Notes: a model not told the origin generated them from the sequence alone. A stretch of 42,707 nucleotides of DNA from Microbacterium sp. (GCF_031180975.1 NZ_JAPSLI010000013.1:1-42707); one strand, 5' to 3'. Shown: positions 26,139 through 35,709, counted from the first letter of the stretch. Made by a program: numbers and translations.

Positions 26139-27835
26139 CAGTGTGTCCTTTCTCCGACGACATCGGCGGAGCAGTGCGGCGCCGAGGCGCCGGGATGCGG
26201 GAGTGCGGATGCGGGAGCGGGGGTGGCGGCGTCGTGGACGACGTTCCCCGCGACGACGGTCAGCGCGGCGTGCTGCGCCAGCAGACCGGACGGATCGGCT
26301 TCGTGCTCGTACAGGTTGTCGCTCCACGCGACGAGGTCCGCGGCGGCCCCCACGCGGATCACGCCGAGGTCGTGCTCGGCGTGCCACGCCCACGCGCCCT
26401 CACGGGTGTACCCGCGGATCGCGTCGTCGAGACCGATGCGCTCGCCGGGCGTCCACGCGCTGCTCCCGTCGAGGCCGGCCCGGGTGAGCGCCGAGTAGAA
26501 CCCGACGAGAGGGTCCATCTCGCCCACCTGCCAGTCGCTCGAGAGGGCGACGTGGGCACCGGATGCCATCAGCGAGCGGATCCGCCACGCGCGGTCCCAG
26601 CGCTGCTCGCCGACGTTCTCCATCCAGGTGCCCGCGACCAGGTCGGGTGAGCAGTGCCGGGGCTGCATCGCCGCGGCGACGCCGAGCGCCGCGAAGCGGG
26701 GGAGGTCGGCGGGATCCAGGCACTCGACGTGCACGATCCCGTGACGTCGGTCGGTCGTTCCGTTGGTGCGGGCCGCGTGCTCGATGGCATCCAGTGCCAG
26801 CCGCACACCGCCGTCACCGGTGGCATGGGTGTGCGTCTGGAAGCCCATGGCGTCCAACTCCGTGACGATGCGGGTGAGCTCGCCGACCGCGGCGCTCGGG
26901 TGCCCGCGGTGGCCGGGCCGGTTCGCGTAGTCGTCCAGCATCCATGCCGTGTGCGGCTCGATCACGTCGTCGGCGTACAGCTTGAGCGGGCCGAACCGCA
27001 GCAGCGGGTCGTCCGGAGCCGAGTCGACCGCCTCGCGCAGCCGCTCACGGAAGGCGGCGTCCGCGTCGATGGGGTGGAACAGCGCCGCGATCACACGCGA
27101 GCTCAGATGTCCCTCGCGTCGCGCCCGCAGCATCAGCTCCATCTCGGCGAGCGGGACCTGCGGCTCGATCGCCGTCGTGATGCCGGCGGCCGTCGCCATG
27201 CGCAGGCTGGACAGCATCCGCCGGTAGCGACGGTCGGGGGAGTACAGCGGGATGTCGCGGTGGATGGCGTCCAGGCCGGCCGTGGTCATCGCCCGCGTGT
27301 AGAAGTCGGTGACCCAGCCGGTGGCGCGCCCGTCGGCATCCCGCTCCGGCTCGCCCCACGGGATCGACCCGCCGTCCGCGATGCCGAGCACGCGCAGCGC
27401 GACGTCGTTCAGCCACACCGAGTGCTGGTCGTAGGTGGTGACGAACACCGGACGGTCGGTGATGCCGGCCAGGTCGTCGGCCCGCGGGCGGCGACCCGAG
27501 ACGATCGAGTACACCGCGTTCTCGCCGCAGATCCAGTCCAGGTCGGGCCGGGTCTGGGCCAGTCCGGACAGCCGACGACGCACCTCGGCGAGCGTGTCGG
27601 CGCCTTCGAGTGATACGGCGTCCTCGTCGAACCCGAGCAGCAGATGGTTGTGGCTGTCGATGATCCCCGGAGTGACCAGCGCGCCACCCAGGCCCCTCGT
27701 CTCGCGGGCGGCGGGAGCCTCGGCGGCCGAGCCGACGTAGGTGATGCGGCCGTCGGTGATGCCCACCGCCTCCGCCCAGGGTTGGTCGGAATCGAAGGTG
27801 CGCACCACGGCGTCGGTCAGCAGCAGGTCGGTCAT
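26138..27835 (-). CDS. amidohydrolase family 3 (YtcJ-like) protein
   Basis: 565 residues, GAGGAA before ATG 27835. Metal ligands of the amidohydrolase superfamily are in GIIDSHNHLLLGFD (HxH), THTHATGDGGVRLALDAIE and the late Asp of ALSSDWQVGEMDPL. WICGENAVYSIVSGRR and TTYDQHSVWLNDVALR are typical of the YtcJ/AmidoHydro_3 branch. It likely hydrolyses an N-acyl or cyclic amide; the substrate is not predictable. First gene of an operon with the APC permease, divergent from a TetR gene with a palindromic site between them. Confidence 0.92.
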   Translation of the reverse strand: MTDLLLTDAVVRTFDSDQPWAEAVGITDGRITYVGSAAEAPAARETRGLGGALVTPGIIDSHNHLLLGFDEDAVSLEGADTLAEVRRRLSGLAQTRPDLDWICGENAVYSIVSGRRPRADDLAGITDRPVFVTTYDQHSVWLNDVALRVLGIADGGSIPWGEPERDADGRATGWVTDFYTRAMTTAGLDAIHRDIPLYSPDRRYRRMLSSLRMATAAGITTAIEPQVPLAEMELMLRARREGHLSSRVIAALFHPIDADAAFRERLREAVDSAPDDPLLRFGPLKLYADDVIEPHTAWMLDDYANRPGHRGHPSAAVGELTRIVTELDAMGFQTHTHATGDGGVRLALDAIEHAARTNGTTDRRHGIVHVECLDPADLPRFAALGVAAAMQPRHCSPDLVAGTWMENVGEQRWDRAWRIRSLMASGAHVALSSDWQVGEMDPLVGFYSALTRAGLDGSSAWTPGERIGLDDAIRGYTREGAWAWHAEHDLGVIRVGAAADLVAWSDNLYEHEADPSGLLAQHAALTVVAGNVVHDAATPAPASALPHPGASAPHCSADVVGERTH

Positions 27836-27852
27836 GTCTTCCTCGAACGTTT

Positions 27853-27870
27853 TTTGACATTTGTGTCAAA
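27853..27870. promoter_or_regulatory. TetR operator between amidohydrolase and tetR
   Basis: TTTGACATTTGTGTCAAA is a perfect palindrome with 7-bp arms and a 4-nt centre. It begins 18 bp before the amidohydrolase ATG. On the minus strand TTGACA at about 27906-27911 and CATGCT 18 bp further on give a promoter just upstream of it, so a bound repressor would block elongation of that transcript. Confidence 0.75.
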
Positions 27871-27920
27871 GAATGGGTCGAGCATGGCACGCCCCGCGAA
27901 CGGGTGTCAAGCACGCCCGG

Positions 27921-27926
27921 TAAGGT
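27921..27926 (+). promoter_or_regulatory. -10 element for a leaderless tetR transcript
   Basis: TAAGGT ends exactly 6 nt before the tetR ATG at 27933. There is no Shine-Dalgarno between them, so transcription probably starts at the start codon. Confidence 0.5.
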
Positions 27927-27932
27927 CGGCTC

Positions 27933-28556
27933 ATGGCTCGACCGAAGCGACAGGACGCGCGCCGCGCAGATCTGGTGCAGGCGACCCTCACCGCGGTGTC
28001 CGAGCGGGGGCTCCGGGCGATCTCGCTGACGGACGTCGCGCAACGCGCCGGGCTGACCCGCGGGGCGATCCTGTACTACTACTCGGACCTCGATGAGCTC
28101 CTCGTCGAGGCGCACCGGGCGGGGGTGGAGCGCTTCTGCGACGCGCGTGACGAGCTCATCGCCGGGCTCGCGGATCCGCGCGCCCAGCTCGCCGCCGCCA
28201 TCCGCGAGGGGCTGCCGGACGGCCCGGACGACGCGCTGATGCGGCTGCTCTACGAGTTCGACATCCTCGCCGGCAGCTCCCAGCTGCATGACGAACTCGT
28301 GCAGACCATGTACCGGCGCCAGCTGGCGACCTACACCGGCGTGATGGAACGCGGCGTCACGGCCGGCGTCTTCACGCCCTCGCTCGACCTGCCCACCCTC
28401 GCGATGACGCTCGTCGCCCTCGAGGACGCGTACGGGCTGCACATCGTGGGCGGCAACGCGCTGATGACGGTGGCGAGCGCGGAGGAGGCGATGCGGCGCG
28501 TATGCCGCGAACTCGGCGCACCGGTCGACGGTGACGCGCCGGCCGAGACTGCGTGA
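27933..28556 (+). CDS. TetR-family transcriptional regulator
   Basis: 207 residues. The N-terminal helix-turn-helix spans about residues 12-55 (LVQATLTAVSERGLRAISLT, DVAQRAGLTRGAILYYYSDL). The C-terminal ligand domain is of the BetI-like type (RQLATYTGVMERGVTAGVFT). Divergent from the amidohydrolase-permease operon, with an 18-bp palindrome in the gap, it is the probable substrate-responsive repressor of that operon. Its stop codon lies one base before the promoter of the next gene. Confidence 0.92.
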   Translation: MARPKRQDARRADLVQATLTAVSERGLRAISLTDVAQRAGLTRGAILYYYSDLDELLVEAHRAGVERFCDARDELIAGLADPRAQLAAAIREGLPDGPDDALMRLLYEFDILAGSSQLHDELVQTMYRRQLATYTGVMERGVTAGVFTPSLDLPTLAMTLVALEDAYGLHIVGGNALMTVASAEEAMRRVCRELGAPVDGDAPAETA

Positions 28557-28557
28557 G

Positions 28558-28563
28558 TACGCT
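28558..28563 (+). promoter_or_regulatory. -10 element for the leaderless membrane-protein gene
   Basis: TACGCT begins two bases after the tetR stop codon and ends 6 nt before GTG 28570. No ribosome binding site lies between, so this is another leaderless start. Confidence 0.5.
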
Positions 28564-28569
28564 GTGGGA

Positions 28570-29079
28570 GTGGCATCCGATCCTGACGACGAGGCCCTCA
28601 GCTGGGAGGGCGACGACGAGAGCCGGCGTGCGCGCACTCCCGGCGAGGGACGACGGGCGCGAGCGGACCGCGCACCCGATGCGGTGACGCCGCCTGCACC
28701 GGCATCCGATCCCACTGCGGCGGATGCCGGAGCGCGCGCGAATCCGGCGGCCGATGCCGAGCCCGCCGACGAACCGGGCGGCCTGAGCACGGTGGCCCTC
28801 GTCGCCCTCGGCGTGTTCGCCGGCGTCTACCTGCTGTACACGGTCGGCTGGGTGCTCGGCGCGGTCGGGATGCAGGGCAAGGCACTGTTCCTGATCCCCG
28901 GACCGGTCTACGCGGCGGCGATGTGGACCGCGGTGCTGGCGCCCGCGCTGTGGTTCGCCATGGTGCTGCTGCTGACGCGCCACTCTCGCGACTGGGTGCG
29001 TCTCGTGCTCCTGGTGGTCGGTGCGCTGCTGCTCGTGCCGTGGCCGTTCGTGATCGCAGGGGGAGGGGGAGCGCTGTGA
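28570..29079 (+). CDS. membrane protein with acidic N-terminal tail, unknown function
   Basis: 169 residues from GTG 28570 (VASDPDDEALSWEGDDES). The first 75 residues are charged and Ala/Pro-rich, with no predicted fold. Three membrane helices follow (LSTVALVALGVFAGVYLLYT, GPVYAAAMWTAVLAPALWFA, LVLLVVGALLLVPWPFVIA). I do not recognise the family. Its stop overlaps the GTG of the next gene (GTGA), so the two small membrane proteins are made together and may form a complex. Confidence 0.75.
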   Translation: MASDPDDEALSWEGDDESRRARTPGEGRRARADRAPDAVTPPAPASDPTAADAGARANPAADAEPADEPGGLSTVALVALGVFAGVYLLYTVGWVLGAVGMQGKALFLIPGPVYAAAMWTAVLAPALWFAMVLLLTRHSRDWVRLVLLVVGALLLVPWPFVIAGGGGAL

Positions 29080-29417
29080 GCGACGACGTCACCGGCATCC
29101 GCCCGCTGGGCGCGCGCGGTGTCGTGCGTGGGATCGTCGCCGGTATCGGCGGTCTCGGGTACGCGTTCTTCGTGTGGAACGCGATCTTCTACCTCGTCGA
29201 CATGGCGGAGGTCGGGATCAGCGGCTACGGCTGGGCGGTGCTGTCGCTGCCCGTCGTCTTCCCGATGATCGTGTTCGCCGCGGCCTTCGCGATCGGCCGG
29301 CGCCGGTCGCTGGGCGTGTACGTCGTGACGCTGCTCGCCGGCCTCGGGCTCAGCGCGGTCTTCTGGCTGGATACCGTCAGCTACGCGGTCCGCAACGCCG
29401 AGTCGCTGCTGAGCTGA
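29076..29417 (+). CDS. small membrane protein, unknown function
   Basis: 113 residues from GTG 29076, with a G/A-rich Shine-Dalgarno (GGGAGGGGGA). About three hydrophobic segments are seen (RGIVAGIGGLGYAFFVWNAI, GWAVLSLPVVFPMIVFAAAF, LGVYVVTLLAGLGLSAVFWL). No family recognised. It is translationally coupled to the preceding gene and lies 134 bp before serA, where a -10-like TAAAGT at 29471-29476 probably starts the serA message. Confidence 0.72.
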   Translation: MSDDVTGIRPLGARGVVRGIVAGIGGLGYAFFVWNAIFYLVDMAEVGISGYGWAVLSLPVVFPMIVFAAAFAIGRRRSLGVYVVTLLAGLGLSAVFWLDTVSYAVRNAESLLS

Positions 29418-29551
29418 CCGGTCGCGTGTCGCGGGGCGTCACACCGGCGGGGCGGGTTCGCGCCCTGCGGTAAAGTGTGACGCGATCGCGCCCCCGACGG
29501 TGTGCGGCGCATCGGCTCTTCCCGCCCGTCGTGCTGCCCCGAAGGAACCCT

Positions 29552-31171
29552 GTGCCGAACCAGACCGCGCCCAAGCCCGTCGTCCTCCTCGCCGAGGTCC
29601 TCTCGCCCGCCACGATCGAGGCGCTCGGCCCCGACTTCGAAGTGCGCGAGGTGGACGGCACCGACCGGGAGGCGCTCTTCGCGGCGCTCGCCGACGCCGA
29701 CGCCGTGCTCATCCGCTCGGCCACCCGCATCGACGCCGAGGCGCTGACCCACGCACCCAAGCTCAAGGTGGTCGCGCGTGCCGGTGTCGGGCTCGACAAC
29801 GTCGACATCAAGGCCGCCACCACGGCCGGCGTCATGGTCGTGAACGCCCCGACGTCGAACATCGTGTCGGCGGCGGAACTGACGGTCGGCCACATCCTGA
29901 GCCTCGCTCGCCGCATCCCCGCCGCCCACGCCTCACTCGCCGCCGGGCAGTGGAAGCGCAGCGCCTTCACCGGAGCCGAGCTGTTCGAGAAGACCGTCGG
30001 CATCGTCGGCCTGGGCCGAATCGGTGCCCTGGTCGCCGCCCGCCTGAACGCGTTCGACATGCGGGTCATCGCGTACGACCCCTACGTCACCAGCGCCCGC
30101 GCGCAGCAGCTCGGGGTGCAGTTGGTCAGCCTCGAGGAACTGGTCGCGCAGGCCGACTTCCTCACCATCCACATGCCGAAGACGCCGGAGACCACCGGAA
30201 TGATCGGTGCCGAGCAGTTCAAGGCGATGAAGAACACCGCCTACGTCGTCAACGTCGCCCGTGGCGGCCTGATCGACGAGGCCGCGCTGCATGACGCCCT
30301 CGTCGCGGGCGAGATCGCCGGCGCCGGACTGGACGTGTTCACCTCCGAGCCGCCGGCCGAGGACAGCACCGCGCGGGCTCTGCTGAGCCTGCCCAACGTC
30401 GTCGTCACCCCGCACCTGGGCGCCAGCACCGATGAGGCGCAGGAGAAGGCGGGCGTCTCGGTCGCACGGTCCGTGCGGCTCGCCCTGGGCGGCGACCTCG
30501 TTCCGGATGCCGTCAACGTGGCCGGCGGCATCATCGACCCGTACGTGCGTCCCGGCATCCCGCTGGTGGAGAAGCTCGGGCAGATCTTCTCCGCGCTCGC
30601 CCAGGCGCCGCTCACCAGCCTGGACGTCGAGGTGCACGGCGAGCTGAACGAGTACGACGTCAGCGTGCTCAAGCTCGCGGCGCTGAAGGGCGTGTTCACC
30701 AACATCGTCAGCGAGACGGTCTCGTACGTGAACGCTCCGCTGCTGGCCGAGCAGCGCGGCGTCGCGGTGCGCCTGCTGCAGGACGACGTCAGCGAGGAGT
30801 ACCGCAACGTCATCACACTGCGCGGCGCGCTCTCCGACGGCTCGCAGCTGTCGGTCTCGGGCACGCTCACCGGTCCGAAGCAGATCGAGAAGCTGGTCGG
30901 CATCAACGGGCACGCCATCGAGCTGCCGATCGAGAAGCACCACGTCGTGATGCTCTACACCGACCGGCCGGGCATCGTCGCGGTCTACGGCCAGAAGTTC
31001 GGCGAGGCCGGCATCAACATCGCGGGCATGCAGATCGCCCGTCAGGCCGCAGGTGCACAGGCGCTCAGCGTGCTGACGCTCGACTCGCCGGTCAGCGAGG
31101 AGCTGCTCGAGGACGTGCGCACGGCGATCGACGGCGACCTGTTCCGTCAGATCGAGATCACCGAGGTCTGA
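29552..31171 (+). CDS. serA: D-3-phosphoglycerate dehydrogenase
   Basis: 539 residues from GTG 29552 with GAAGGA upstream, the long actinobacterial form. The NAD fold has KTVGIVGLGRIGALVAARL. The catalytic region includes LKVVARAGVGLDNVDIKAAT, the Arg-containing VVNVARGGLIDEAALHDAL and the VVVTPHLGASTDEAQEKAG histidine. An intervening domain follows from about residue 320, and a C-terminal ACT domain (VVMLYTDRPGIVAVYGQKFG) gives serine feedback in this family. First step of serine synthesis. Confidence 0.98.
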   Translation: MPNQTAPKPVVLLAEVLSPATIEALGPDFEVREVDGTDREALFAALADADAVLIRSATRIDAEALTHAPKLKVVARAGVGLDNVDIKAATTAGVMVVNAPTSNIVSAAELTVGHILSLARRIPAAHASLAAGQWKRSAFTGAELFEKTVGIVGLGRIGALVAARLNAFDMRVIAYDPYVTSARAQQLGVQLVSLEELVAQADFLTIHMPKTPETTGMIGAEQFKAMKNTAYVVNVARGGLIDEAALHDALVAGEIAGAGLDVFTSEPPAEDSTARALLSLPNVVVTPHLGASTDEAQEKAGVSVARSVRLALGGDLVPDAVNVAGGIIDPYVRPGIPLVEKLGQIFSALAQAPLTSLDVEVHGELNEYDVSVLKLAALKGVFTNIVSETVSYVNAPLLAEQRGVAVRLLQDDVSEEYRNVITLRGALSDGSQLSVSGTLTGPKQIEKLVGINGHAIELPIEKHHVVMLYTDRPGIVAVYGQKFGEAGINIAGMQIARQAAGAQALSVLTLDSPVSEELLEDVRTAIDGDLFRQIEITEV

Positions 31172-31178
31172 GGCACAG

Positions 31179-31203
31179 AGGGCGGTCGGGCCGCGGCCGC
31201 CCT
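31179..31203. terminator. bidirectional terminator between serA and tetR
   Basis: AGGGCGG (31179-31185) and CCGCCCT (31197-31203) form a 7-bp GC stem with an 11-nt loop in the 39-bp gap between the two convergent genes. Confidence 0.6.
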
Positions 31204-31210
31204 TCCACCC

Positions 31211-31768
31211 TCAGCGCACTGCGCGCTCGACGAGCGCGACGAGGGCGTCGAGCGCGCTCCCCGTGGGCACGAACGGGTCGTCCGGCTGTTCGGCCGAGAT
31301 GGTGCCGCTGATGGCGTTGTTGAAGTACAGGCCGTCGCTGAGCAGCATCACCAGCTGCAGGGCGGCCTCGTCGCGGACGGCCGGGCGCAGCGTATCCGCC
31401 CACCGCTCGCGCACCTCGCGCAGCCGCGCCGCGGCGGCCGGGTTGCCGCCCTGGGCGAGGCGTGAGGCCGCGACCAGAGCCCGGTCCAGCGCGTTGCCCT
31501 CCATGACCGACGTGCGCACGTAGTACGCGACGGGCCCTTCGGCGGTCGTGCGCATCGCGGCGACATCGGCGACGACGAGATCGTCCAGCCGTTGCAGCAG
31601 TCCGGCTGCGAGGTCGTCCTTCGAGGCGAAGTGGTAGAGCAGCCCTCCCTTGGAGACCCCGGCGGTCTTGGCGACCGCGTCGAGGGTGGCAGCGCGTTCG
31701 CCGTCGTCGATGAGGATCGCCTCGTACGCGTCGAGCACGCGCTCGCGCGCCAGCGGCGGACGGGCCAT
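31211..31768 (-). CDS. TetR-family transcriptional regulator of the MFS gene
   Basis: 185 residues, AAGGAGA before ATG 31768. The helix-turn-helix is in residues 10-50 (VLDAYEAILIDDGERAATLD, AVAKTAGVSKGGLLYHFASK). The C-terminal domain has the pattern of small-molecule-binding TetR proteins (LMLLSDGLYFNNAISG). It is divergent from the 14-helix MFS exporter at 31861, the usual layout of a drug-responsive repressor and its pump, and palindromes lie in the gap. Confidence 0.9.
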   Translation of the reverse strand: MARPPLARERVLDAYEAILIDDGERAATLDAVAKTAGVSKGGLLYHFASKDDLAAGLLQRLDDLVVADVAAMRTTAEGPVAYYVRTSVMEGNALDRALVAASRLAQGGNPAAAARLREVRERWADTLRPAVRDEAALQLVMLLSDGLYFNNAISGTISAEQPDDPFVPTGSALDALVALVERAVR

Positions 31769-31797
31769 GGCTCTCCTTCGAATGCTGGGGATGCACA

Positions 31798-31835
31798 GCG
31801 CCTGATCAGGCGCCCTCTGATACTGTACCAGCTGG
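31798..31835. promoter_or_regulatory. palindromes between tetR and the MFS gene
   Basis: GCGCCTGATCAGGCGC (31798-31813) is a perfect 16-bp palindrome, and CCAGCTGG (31828-31835) is a perfect 8-bp palindrome centred 26 bp away. The gap is only 92 bp. GATACT/TACTGT between them could serve as the MFS -10. Either palindrome may be the TetR operator; the first is the stronger candidate by length. Confidence 0.55.
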
Positions 31836-31860
31836 ACGGTTAAGAAACTCGGAGGTCCTC

Positions 31861-33393
31861 ATGCCTGCCACGGCATCCATCCCCCTCACGGACACGGACG
31901 GCGCACGCGTCGGCGCGCGCGGCTGGGCCGCGCTCGCCGTGCTCATGCTGCCCGTGCTGCTCGTGTCGGTGGACAACACCGTGCTCAGCTTCGCGCTGCC
32001 CGAGATCTCACTCGCCCTGCGCCCGTCTGGCACCGAGCAGCTGTGGATCATCGACGCGTACTCGCTCGTGCTCGCAGGCCTGCTGGTGACGATGGGCGTG
32101 CTCGGCGACCGGTTCGGCCGCCGTCGGATGCTGCTCATCGGCGCGACCGGGTTCGCCGTCGTCTCGGTGCTCGCAGCCTTCGCGCCGACGGCCGGCCTTC
32201 TCATCGCCGCCCGTGCCGCGCTCGGCGTGTTCGGCGCCATGCTCATGCCGTCCACGCTGTCGCTGCTGCGCTCGATCTTCACCAACCGCGACCAGCGTCG
32301 GCTCGCCATCGCCATCTGGGCGTCGGCGTTCTCCGCCGGCTCCGCGCTCGGGCCGGCGGTCGGCGGTTTCCTGCTCGAGCACTTCGCGTGGGGATCCGTC
32401 TTCCTGATCGCCGTGCCGGTGCTCGTGCCGCTCCTCATCGGCGGGCTGTGGCTGCTTCCCGAGAGCAGCGACCCGAACCCGGGACGCATCGATCCGCTCG
32501 GCATCCTGTTGTCGATGGGCGCGATGATCCCGGTCGTGTACGCGGTCAAGGAGTTCGCCGTCGAGGGGCCGAGCGCGAAGGCGTTCGGGATCACGGTGTT
32601 CGGCCTGCTGATGGGGGCGCTGTTCGTACGCCGCCAGCTGCGGTCGGAGACGCCCATGCTGGACATGACGCTGTTCCGCCGCGGCGGATTCACCGGCGCC
32701 ATCCTGGTGAACCTGCTCAGCGTGGTCGCGCTGGTCGGCTTCCTGTACTTCGTGTCGCAGCAGCTCCAGCTGGTCGTCGGGCTCTCGCCGATGGTCGCCG
32801 GCGTGGCGCTGGTGCCCGGTATGGCGGCGATGATCGTCGCCGGGCTCACCGTGGTGCCGATCTCGCGCCGCGTGCCGCCGCACGTCATCGTGCCCGTCGC
32901 CCTGGTGTTCTCGGTGATCGCGTACCTCATCGTGGCGGCCACCGCGCAGCTGAACGTCGTCGCCTGGCTGGTCGTGGCGTTCATCGTGCTCGGGATCGGC
33001 ATCGGCGCGGCCGAGACGATCTCGAACGAGCTGATCCTCGCGAACGCACCTGCCGAGAAGGCGGGCGCCGCGAGTGCGGTCTCGGAGACCGCGTACGAGC
33101 TCGGCGCCGTGCTCGGCACCGCCGTGCTCGGCGGCATCATCACCGCGTTCTACCGTGGCGCCCTGACGATCCCCGACGGCGTTCCGGTGGAGGCCGCTGC
33201 ACATGCCCTCGAGACGCTCGCGGGCGCGTACACCGAGGCCGCCGCACTCGACGGTCCTCTGGGCGCGTCGCTGTGGGATGCCGCGTCATCGGCGTTCGGG
33301 TCGGGAGTGGTCACCACCTCGCTGATCGGCGCGGGCCTGGTGGCCGTTGCGCTGGTCGTCGCCGCGACCACGCTGCGTCCCGTCCGCCGCTGA
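31861..33393 (+). CDS. MFS multidrug transporter, 14-TM (DHA2) type
   Basis: 510 residues with about 14 membrane helices. Family motifs include [20 protein letters not shown] in the first helix, [20 protein letters not shown] in the first loop and [20 protein letters not shown]. These match the DHA2 (QacA/EmrB-like) drug:H+ antiporters. GGAGG precedes the ATG. The divergent TetR gene next to it supports a drug-inducible efflux role. Confidence 0.93.
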   Translation: MPATASIPLTDTDGARVGARGWAALAVLMLPVLLVSVDNTVLSFALPEISLALRPSGTEQLWIIDAYSLVLAGLLVTMGVLGDRFGRRRMLLIGATGFAVVSVLAAFAPTAGLLIAARAALGVFGAMLMPSTLSLLRSIFTNRDQRRLAIAIWASAFSAGSALGPAVGGFLLEHFAWGSVFLIAVPVLVPLLIGGLWLLPESSDPNPGRIDPLGILLSMGAMIPVVYAVKEFAVEGPSAKAFGITVFGLLMGALFVRRQLRSETPMLDMTLFRRGGFTGAILVNLLSVVALVGFLYFVSQQLQLVVGLSPMVAGVALVPGMAAMIVAGLTVVPISRRVPPHVIVPVALVFSVIAYLIVAATAQLNVVAWLVVAFIVLGIGIGAAETISNELILANAPAEKAGAASAVSETAYELGAVLGTAVLGGIITAFYRGALTIPDGVPVEAAAHALETLAGAYTEAAALDGPLGASLWDAASSAFGSGVVTTSLIGAGLVAVALVVAATTLRPVRR

Positions 33394-33491
33394 CGGCTGA
33401 CACACGTGCGGCGGGACGCCGCGGCGCGGCTACGCTGGTGGGCAGTGCCCGGAGCGAGCCGCGCTGCGGGCCCCGTGGTGCAAGGAGAGTC

Positions 33492-34541
33492 ATGTCGCGC
33501 GTCGTGAAGCTGGCCGTCATCCCCGGTGACGGCATCGGACCGGAGGTCATCGAGCAGGCGGAGCGCGTGCTCGACGCCGTCACCGCCGGCGGCGACGTGT
33601 CGTTCGACAAGACCCGGTTCTCGCTCGGCGCCGCGCGCTTCCTCGAGACCGGCGACACGCTGACGGATGTCGATCTGGATGCCATCCGCTCGCACGACGC
33701 GATCCTGCTCGGCGCGGTCGGCGGCACGCCGGGCGACCCGCGGCTCAAGGACGCCAACATCGAACGCGGGCTTCTGCTCAAGCTCCGCTTCGAGCTCGAC
33801 CACTACGTCAACCTCCGCCCGTCGAAGCTGTTCGCCGGCGCCCCCGGCCCGCTCGCGAATCCGGGCGAGATCGACTTCGTCGTGGTTCGCGAGGGCACCG
33901 AGGGGCCGTATGTGGGCAACGGCGGCAGCATCCGCAAGGGCACCCCGCAGGAGATCGCGAACGAGACCAGCGTCAACACCGCGTTCGGGGTCGAGCGCGT
34001 CGTGCGGTACGCGTTCCAGCTCGCCGAGCGGCGGCGCAAGAAGCTCACACTGGTGCACAAGACGAACGTGCTGGTGCACGCCGGGGCGATCTGGAAGCGG
34101 ATCGTCGACCAGGTGTCATCCGAGCACCCCGAGGTGGCCGTAGACTACCTGCACGTCGACGCGGCCACGATCTTCCTCGTGACAGACCCCTCCCGCTTCG
34201 ATGTGATCGTCACCGACAACCTCTTCGGCGACATCCTCACGGATCTGGCAGGCGCCGTCACCGGTGGCATCGGCCTCGCCGCCTCGGGCAACATCAACCC
34301 CGACGGCGCCTTCCCGTCGATGTTCGAGCCGGTGCACGGCTCCGCCCCGGACATCGCCGGCCAGCAGAAGGCGGATCCCACGGCCGCGATCCTCTCCGTC
34401 GCCCTGCTGCTCGACCACCTCGGGCTGGCGGACGCCGCCGCACGCGTGCAGCGCGCGGTGGAGGAGGACATCGCCGGTCGCGACACCGCCCGCAGTACCC
34501 GCGAGATCGGCGACGCCGTGCTCGCGCGGCTGCAGGCGTAA
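33492..34541 (+). CDS. leuB: 3-isopropylmalate dehydrogenase
   Basis: 349 residues from ATG 33492 (AAGGAG upstream). It begins [20 protein letters not shown] and has [20 protein letters not shown] with the substrate-binding arginines, [13 protein letters not shown], and the metal/NAD region [20 protein letters not shown] then [20 protein letters not shown]. These separate leucine-pathway LeuB from isocitrate dehydrogenase. It catalyses the third step of leucine synthesis and lies 48 bp before ilvE, probably in one transcript. Confidence 0.97.
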   Translation: MSRVVKLAVIPGDGIGPEVIEQAERVLDAVTAGGDVSFDKTRFSLGAARFLETGDTLTDVDLDAIRSHDAILLGAVGGTPGDPRLKDANIERGLLLKLRFELDHYVNLRPSKLFAGAPGPLANPGEIDFVVVREGTEGPYVGNGGSIRKGTPQEIANETSVNTAFGVERVVRYAFQLAERRRKKLTLVHKTNVLVHAGAIWKRIVDQVSSEHPEVAVDYLHVDAATIFLVTDPSRFDVIVTDNLFGDILTDLAGAVTGGIGLAASGNINPDGAFPSMFEPVHGSAPDIAGQQKADPTAAILSVALLLDHLGLADAAARVQRAVEEDIAGRDTARSTREIGDAVLARLQA

Positions 34542-34588
34542 TCTGACAGTACGCGCGCAAGGCCGCCGCACCCCGAACGAGGACACAC

Positions 34589-35677
34589 ATGACCGACACC
34601 GCCACCGCACCGCTCACCTTCGCCGTGACCAGGAACCTCGCCGCCAAGAGCCCGGCGCAGCGCGACGAGATCCTGCAGAACCCGGGCTTCGGCACCGCGT
34701 TCACGGACCACTTGGTCGACATCTGCTGGTCGGAGAAGGGCGGTTGGCACCGCCCGCGCGTCCAGCCGTACGGCCCCATCGCGCTCGACCCGGCCGCCGC
34801 CGTCCTGCACTACGGGCAGGAGATCTTCGAGGGCATCAAGGCTTACCGCCACGCCGACGGTTCGATCCACACCTTCCGCCCCGACCGCAACGCTGCCCGC
34901 CTGCAGAAGAGCGCCCGTCGGCTGGCGCTGCCGGAGCTGCCCACCGAGTACTTCATCCAGGCGCTCCGCGAGCTGATCGCGGTCGATGGTGAGTGGGTTC
35001 CCTCCGGTGCCGACCAGAGCCTGTACCTGCGGCCGTTCATGTTCGCGAAGGAGGCGTTCCTCGGTGTGCGCCCGGCCAAGAAGGTGGCGTTCTACGTGAT
35101 CGCCAGCCCGGCGGGCGCGTACTTCACCGGGGGCGTGAAGCCGGTGCGCATCTGGCTGAGCGAGAACTACGCCCGCGCGGGCAAGGGCGGCACGGGGGCC
35201 GCCAAGACCGGCGGCAACTACGCGTCCAGCCTGCTGCCCCAGTCCGAGGCGTACGCCAAGGGCTGCGACCAGGTCGTCTTCCTCGACCAGGACCGCAACG
35301 TCGAGGAGCTCGGCGGCATGAACGTGGTGTTCGTGTTCAAGGACGGCCGTATCGTGACGCCCGAGTCCGACAGCATCCTCGAGGGCATCACCCGCGACTC
35401 GCTGCTGCAGCTCGCCGAAGACCGCGGTCTGACCGTCGAACGCCGGGCGATCTCGCTCGGGGAGTGGCGCCAGGGGGTGGCATCCGGCGACATCGTCGAG
35501 GTGTTCGCCTGCGGAACCGCCGCCGTCGTGACCCCGATCGGTGCGCTGGTTTCTGAGGAGTTCGAGGACGAGCAGCCCCTCGGGGAGCTGGCACTGTCGC
35601 TGCGCGAGGAGCTCACCGACATCCAGTACGGCCGCCGTGAGGACCGGCACGGCTGGCTCCAGCGCCTGGACGCCTGA
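34589..35677 (+). CDS. ilvE: branched-chain amino acid aminotransferase
   Basis: 362 residues, the longer type II BCAT length. The PLP lysine is in TGAAKTGGNYASSLLPQ (Lys about 206). Other marks are LHYGQEIFEGIKAYRHADG, QSLYLRPFMFAKEAFLGVRP, VEELGGMNVVFVFKDGRI and VFACGTAAVVTPIGAL. It transfers the amino group from glutamate to the 2-oxo acids made by IlvD and LeuB, completing valine, isoleucine and leucine synthesis. GAGGAC is upstream of the ATG. A short T-rich tract (35692-35706) follows about 15 bp after the stop. Confidence 0.97.
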   Translation: MTDTATAPLTFAVTRNLAAKSPAQRDEILQNPGFGTAFTDHLVDICWSEKGGWHRPRVQPYGPIALDPAAAVLHYGQEIFEGIKAYRHADGSIHTFRPDRNAARLQKSARRLALPELPTEYFIQALRELIAVDGEWVPSGADQSLYLRPFMFAKEAFLGVRPAKKVAFYVIASPAGAYFTGGVKPVRIWLSENYARAGKGGTGAAKTGGNYASSLLPQSEAYAKGCDQVVFLDQDRNVEELGGMNVVFVFKDGRIVTPESDSILEGITRDSLLQLAEDRGLTVERRAISLGEWRQGVASGDIVEVFACGTAAVVTPIGALVSEEFEDEQPLGELALSLREELTDIQYGRREDRHGWLQRLDA

Positions 35678-35709
35678 CCCGTCGTTCGTCTCTCCTTTTT
35701 CTTTTTCGC

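Noticed and set aside
35692..35706. T-rich tract after ilvE as an intrinsic terminator
   Set aside because: No hairpin precedes the T-run on the plus strand; the palindrome comes after it, which is the wrong order.
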